A program made the translations under genes and the position numbers. DNA of 64,000 bases from Sphagnum compactum (taxonomy: Eukaryota > Bryophyta > Sphagnopsida > Sphagnales): positions 29,130,213 to 29,194,212 of the forward strand of contig OZ234493.1 of the NCBI GenBank assembly GCA_965153455.1, given 5' to 3'. This document shows positions 59,800 through 64,000 of this stretch, piece by piece (positions within the stretch are counted from its first letter, which is position 1; the number at the start of each line of letters is the position of its first letter). The notes under the pieces are model-generated. The model saw only the letters and a program-made list of their open reading frames with translations. It was not told the origin of the DNA and made no database searches.

Positions 59800-60955
59800 T
59801 TTTTTAAAATTTTGGGTTAAGCCTTTTGATTAATTCATCCCATTGTGCATAAATTTCTTAATGTGAAATTGGATGATCACACCCCTTGTTTATATAATGT
59901 TCAAAACAAGAATGGAAAACAAATAATATGGGATAAGTTTTGAAGGTTACAACTTTTTCACAACCTAAATTGTAACTCCAAAACTTTTTTCATATTTTGT
60001 TTTCTTAGTTTTTAGATTTCTAAACAACTCAAGTACATGGTTCATTAAATAATTAGATAATCATTTAATTATTAATGATTAAATTTACATATACTTAAAT
60101 TATAAATTATACACTACAAATATTAAGTATTTATTATCAATTATTCAAATAAGTAATAACTTCTTAATATTTAACAAATTACCTATCTAATTACTCATAA
60201 GTTAATAATACATAATTCATAAATAATTAAATATTTTAAAATAATTTACTAATTTTTAGAATTAAATCGAATTATAAATAATATAATTAATGTCAAATTA
60301 ATTTAATGACTATAATCTTAAAATATTTATTTAAAATATTTATTTTCAAATTATAAATAATGAATTAACAAATACTATTAGAAAGTAAATTCATACACGA
60401 ATATTATAATAATAATATTCAACTAATTACATTAATTACTATATAACTCCATTTATTGTTGTAAAAACTTTTATAGGTCAAGTATTTTTTCCTTTTGGTA
60501 ATTATTAACTATAAATAAAATAATTTGTTAAACATAACATTAATTTTTATAATTACTATAAAATATTTATCATAGATGATTCATCATAGGATTTTAAAAA
60601 CAGAAAATAAAATACAATATAATAATTCCTGAAATTAAAAATCATCAAAATAATTATTTTAACTACATTATAATTTTTTCAAAATCTTAATTCAGACTTA
60701 AAGTTATAAATTAAAGATTTTGAATAATTATGTTCACTTAGAAAATAATTATGCACATACTAATTAATTCTTATCTGAAGTAATTACAATGATTTTAAAG
60801 TAATGTAACATTAGTTACAATAGTTAATTTCTTTTAATATAAGAATATAAATTGTATAATATATAAAACAATGTTATAACTATAATTATTTAGTGTAACT
60901 TATAATTTAAAAATTCATCATTTATAATTATTTACAAAAGTGATTTATTATGGAT
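59800..60955. other. Extremely AT-rich sequence, no gene
   Basis: A+T appears above 85%, with stops in all frames. No feature beyond composition. It forms the left interior of the candidate CACTA element. Confidence 0.6.
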
Positions 60956-60959
60956 AACA

Positions 60960-61950
60960 CAAATAGAAAAAACCCTAAAAACTCAATCAATAATTTTCTG
61001 AAATAAAAATATAAAATTTAGATTCCAAAATAGGAATTCAAAATTCACATATCAATTTTTAGATCAAATAAATTTTTGAAGTTAATAACAAATTTCAGAA
61101 TTGAAATGTCAATTTTCAGATTCAAACAATAATATTCAAAATTGAAATGTCCATTTTTTTGTTAATTAATAATTTTTTGAATTGAAATATTAATTTTGAG
61201 ATTCCAAAATAATAACTTGGAATTCTAATTTCAGCTTCCAAATCAAATAATTTCTTAAAATTTAAATTAAGAAATTCAGAACTCAAGTATCAAATTTCAA
61301 ATTCAAATTCAAATATTTAAAATCAAAATGTTGATTTTTATACTCAATTATAATGTTTTGAATCGAAATAATAATTTTTAGATTTGAAAATAATAATTTA
61401 ACTTTCGAATATCAATTTTTAGATGAATTGTTTTCAATTTAAATTAAAAAATTCAGAATTGAAATGTCAATTTGCAGAGTCAATTAATAATTTTCATACT
61501 TGAAGTATATATTTGAGAATCCAAAATAATAATTCGAAATTGAAATTTCAAGGTTCAAATCAAATGATTATTGAAAATTTAAATGCCAAATTTTCAGAGT
61601 TGAAATATAATTTCACATTCAAATAAAAATGTTCAAAATTAAAATGTCCGTTTATATAATCAATAATAGTTTTCTGAATTGAAATACTAATTTTTGGATT
61701 TGAAAAGAATAATTTAGAATTCAAATATGAATTTTAAAATCAAATACGTTTTTTGAATTTAAATAGAAAATTTCATATTCAAATAATGTTTTGAACAATT
61801 GAAAAAACAATTTCAGATTCTAGTATCAAGTTTGAAATTCAAATAAATTTTTTAAAGAATTAAAATAGCAGTTTTCATAATTAAAATATCAATTTTCCGA
61901 TTTGAATAACAAATTTCAATGGTCAAATATTAATTTTGAGATTCATTATA
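60960..61950 (+). repeat. AT-rich periodic array (AATT-GAAAT-TCAATTTT units)
   Basis: About 1 kb is built from imperfect units of roughly 20-25 bases such as AAAATTGAAATGTCAATTTT, TTCAGATTCAAATAATAATT and GAATTGAAATATTAATTTT. A longer order is visible: the trio 'AAAATnnAAATGT', 'GAATnGAAATAnTAATTTT', 'GATTnnAAAATAATAA' recurs near 61137, 61318 and 61635. No open reading frame. Confidence 0.7.
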
Positions 61951-61980
61951 TGAACAATATACATACATATTCATATTTAA

Positions 61981-61989
61981 TGTGTGTGT

Positions 61990-62039
<50 letters not shown>
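61981..62039 (+). repeat. Compound microsatellite (TG)n(TA)n
   Basis: TG dinucleotides at 61981-62010 with one extra T, followed by TA dinucleotides at 62011-62039. The open frame reading through it on minus is an artefact. Confidence 0.97.
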
Positions 62040-62043
<4 letters not shown>

Positions 62044-62357
62044 CTTAAATATAATTTTAATACGTACATTAAAATACACCCCTATGTCACTATAGATACC
62101 GTTAGGATGCAATTGATTTGGTGACTATTATGATTTATGGGACATATTAACCTATTAATGGATGAAAATAAACTTAAAATCCATCCAACGAATTGGATGA
62201 AGTTTCTAATAGTTGCATCATAGTTATGAAAATGACCAAAATAGTTGAAATTTGGTCTTGTAGTTGTAAATATTTCCCAATCTAGTCACAAACAACTACA
62301 AATCGCATGTAGTCATAAATGGAGTGGTTACATTCTGGCTGATTTTTACTAGTGAGT

Positions 62358-63015
62358 TTACAAGTAAGCTTGAATATCCACCCATTTCTTTCATATTCAA
62401 TTGTTGTGTTCCTCTCTTGCTAAGTTGAAATTATAAACTCATTTTATTCCAAGGGTCGAATGTCCTTAAGTCATACAACAAGAAAATGTTGTGAGGTTTT
62501 CTCTACATTTTTGCATCCCCAACCAACACCACTGGGAGGCGGGTAATGGTTTTTCACATGGCCTTACTGCTTGGGTATCAAATAATTTAATAGACCCGGG
62601 CATTATGTGATGTTGTGGTGTCACACCTTGATTTGTAAGCCAGTTCTAATGCTCTAATAAACAATGTTACACAAAAAAAAATTCATGATCCTTATCATCA
62701 GAGATGTAGAAATGATTTTCTTTGATGAACTTTTAATTCTTTTCATTAGATCCACTTGTGGGGTCCACTTTGTATGTAGTGTGCACCAAGATTGTCACTT
62801 GAAATGAATGCCAATGCATTGATTGGATCTCATTCTAGATTTGAAAACTTTTAATTCTCAACAAAATCAATGTGTGATAAAATGCAATCAAAAGGTAAGG
62901 TACCCATAACTAACCTACATTGTGTATCTTGCCATCTTGCAACAAACTTGCGGGTGATAAAATGTTGTAACTTAGGTCACATGTAATCCAAAAACACAAA
63001 AAAATAGTTTATTTA
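62358..63015. other. Intergenic region, no gene recognised
   Basis: No protein or RNA feature recognised. Confidence 0.45.
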
Positions 63016-63020
63016 AATTC

Positions 63021-63480
63021 TTATTTAATCATTTTCTTGGGTTTGCTTTCATATGTCACCCCAATAATATCTTGTTGAAAACATCTACAAGCCACTTCCC
63101 ATGAACCACCTGTAGAACACTCATGAAAACAAATTGCCAATTGGTTCACCCCACACTGAACACAATCCCCCATGAGGTAGTCCAACTTGTGCCACTCTTC
63201 AAACTGCCCTTTTAGGCAAACACAATTCTCCCACAATGCTATCACCCCCTTATATGAATTAATATGGGCTTGACAAATGTCCTACTCAGTAGCCTTGTCT
63301 TGCCAACAGATTGCACATTGACAATTGCATGCATTTTGTACATGAGCTCCCTTCACGTCATCCCTGAAGATATTCAAGCCTTGTCACAACAAATCAATTT
63401 CAACATGGTATTTGCAGCAACAAACATTCTTATCTTTACATGGTTCCACAAAGTAAGATTTCAGGCTTTCGAATTTCCTT
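63021..63480 (-). pseudogene. Cysteine-rich transposon-type protein fragment
   Basis: The minus strand reads CCCKYHVEIDLL, a stop, QGLNIFRDDVKGAHVQNACN, CQCAICWQDKA, a stop, then YKGVIALWENCVCLKGQFEE, EWHKLDYLMGDCVQCGVNQL, AICFHECS and SWEVACRCFQQDIIG. The ordered Cys/His pairs (CC..H, CxCxxC, CxxCG, CxxEC) resemble a cysteine-rich region I associate with large repetitive-element proteins of seed-free plants and algae, but I cannot name the family. Two or more internal stops mark it as broken. The last 74 codons are intact. It could bind zinc. Confidence 0.5.
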
Positions 63481-63530
63481 TATTGAATTACTACCTCTGG
63501 ATGGATAGTTATAAACCAAAGGTAGAATGA

Positions 63531-64000
63531 AATCTGCAAAAACCAAATTCCTCAAAAAGTTAGATGTTTACTTCACCCAAATATTACAAACACAAATACA
63601 TAATTGCTTGATTTCTGTTAGATCCTATCCATGAACTTCTTTATCTAAACTTAAAGATCTTTCTCTTAATTGAACTTTCTGTATTTAAACATAATTACTC
63701 TAAAAGAAGACTATTTCACCTCTGATTGTTGCCCAAATTGTTTGGTTTGCAATGCAATATATTAATTTGTAGAAAGCCAAAGGTCTTTAAGAAAATTGAA
63801 AGGCATCATCATTGCCCATCCAAAGTCCTATGATCCTCCCTAATCCATCACCTAATCTAAGCATAATAAGACTATAATTTAAAAAAAGTCATTGCCAACG
63901 TACTGAATCCTTATGATTGATTTAGCAAAATGCCAAACTTAGTACCAAGGTTGAACCTTACTTGAGATTCTAGTAAGAAGTGTGTTGCATATGCTTCATA
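63531..64000. other. Window end, no gene recognised
   Basis: AT-rich sequence with no identifiable feature. The cysteine-rich remnant may continue upstream on the minus strand in this stretch, but I could not recognise it. Confidence 0.4.

Larger units (their letters stand above)
59132..62354. mobile_element. Candidate non-autonomous CACTA (EnSpm-like) element
   Basis: The left end reads CACTAAAAAAAAAACAAGTA and the right end, inverted, CACTAGTAAAAATCAGCC. The same 3-mer AGT flanks both sides (59129-59131 and 62355-62357), as required for a CACTA element. Subterminal sequence shares motifs on both sides (ACAAATCGCATGT at about 59230 and 62296; GTCACAAA at about 59250 and 62284), resembling the subterminal repeats of this superfamily. 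Size is 3223 bp. No transposase is encoded; the interior is extremely AT-rich and repetitive. The TIR match is only about 5 perfect bases plus an A-rich tract, so chance is not excluded. Confidence 0.5.

Noticed and set aside
61930-62112. Minus-strand frame with His/Thr and Tyr/Ile runs
   Set aside because: Direct translation of the (TG)n(TA)n microsatellite.

Overview
This is nuclear DNA of a land plant. The four genes found are the plant versions of their families (CENP-O, an NTMC2T5-type SMP/C2 protein, cytosolic GPDHc1-type glycerol-3-phosphate dehydrogenase, an ATX1-type copper chaperone). They have short GT-AG introns with plant-like signals, and telo-box motifs sit upstream of two of them. 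The background is very AT-rich and full of transposon debris. A REL-type LINE family, Ulp1/MULE remnants and a cysteine-rich repeat protein give a weak impression of a seed-free plant or gymnosperm. The sequence does not settle the species.

Layout. 1-5.4 kb: repeats only (tandem array, hAT-like element, LINE 3' end, Harbinger-like MITE). 5.5-12.5 kb: a gene island with CENP-O on + and NTMC2T5 on -, converging tail to tail about 1 kb apart. 12.5-24.2 kb: short tandem duplications, a degraded LINE on -, AT-rich intergenic DNA and a near-perfect hairpin. 24.4-28.3 kb: GPDHc1 on -, six coding exons. 28.4-38 kb: a pyrimidine-rich tandem array, long AT-rich DNA and a minisatellite. 38.1-41.2 kb: ATX1-like gene on -, three coding exons, with a 2.5 kb intron after codon 5. 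41.3-64 kb: transposon graveyard holding a Ulp1-like protease pseudogene (+), a broken MULE transposase (-) carrying a solo LTR with an intact target-site duplication, a 215 bp duplication, a foldback element, a LINE reverse-transcriptase piece, a candidate 3.2 kb CACTA element filled with odd AT-rich periodic sequence, and a cysteine-rich TE protein fragment.

The four genes act in unrelated housekeeping processes (kinetochore, lipid transfer at membrane contacts, glycerol-3-phosphate/redox metabolism, copper delivery), so there is no operon or pathway cluster. I do not see a convincing new biological system. The best leads are an apparent 1-base frameshift near the CENP-O N-terminus, a decayed duplicate of the CENP-O last exon just downstream, the nested MULE/solo-LTR structure with the Ulp1 fragment beside it, the 28-bp-arm hairpin at 23.36 kb, and the candidate CACTA element with its periodic interior. 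Exon coordinates were worked out by hand from splice sites, phase and remembered family sequences; no alignment was run.
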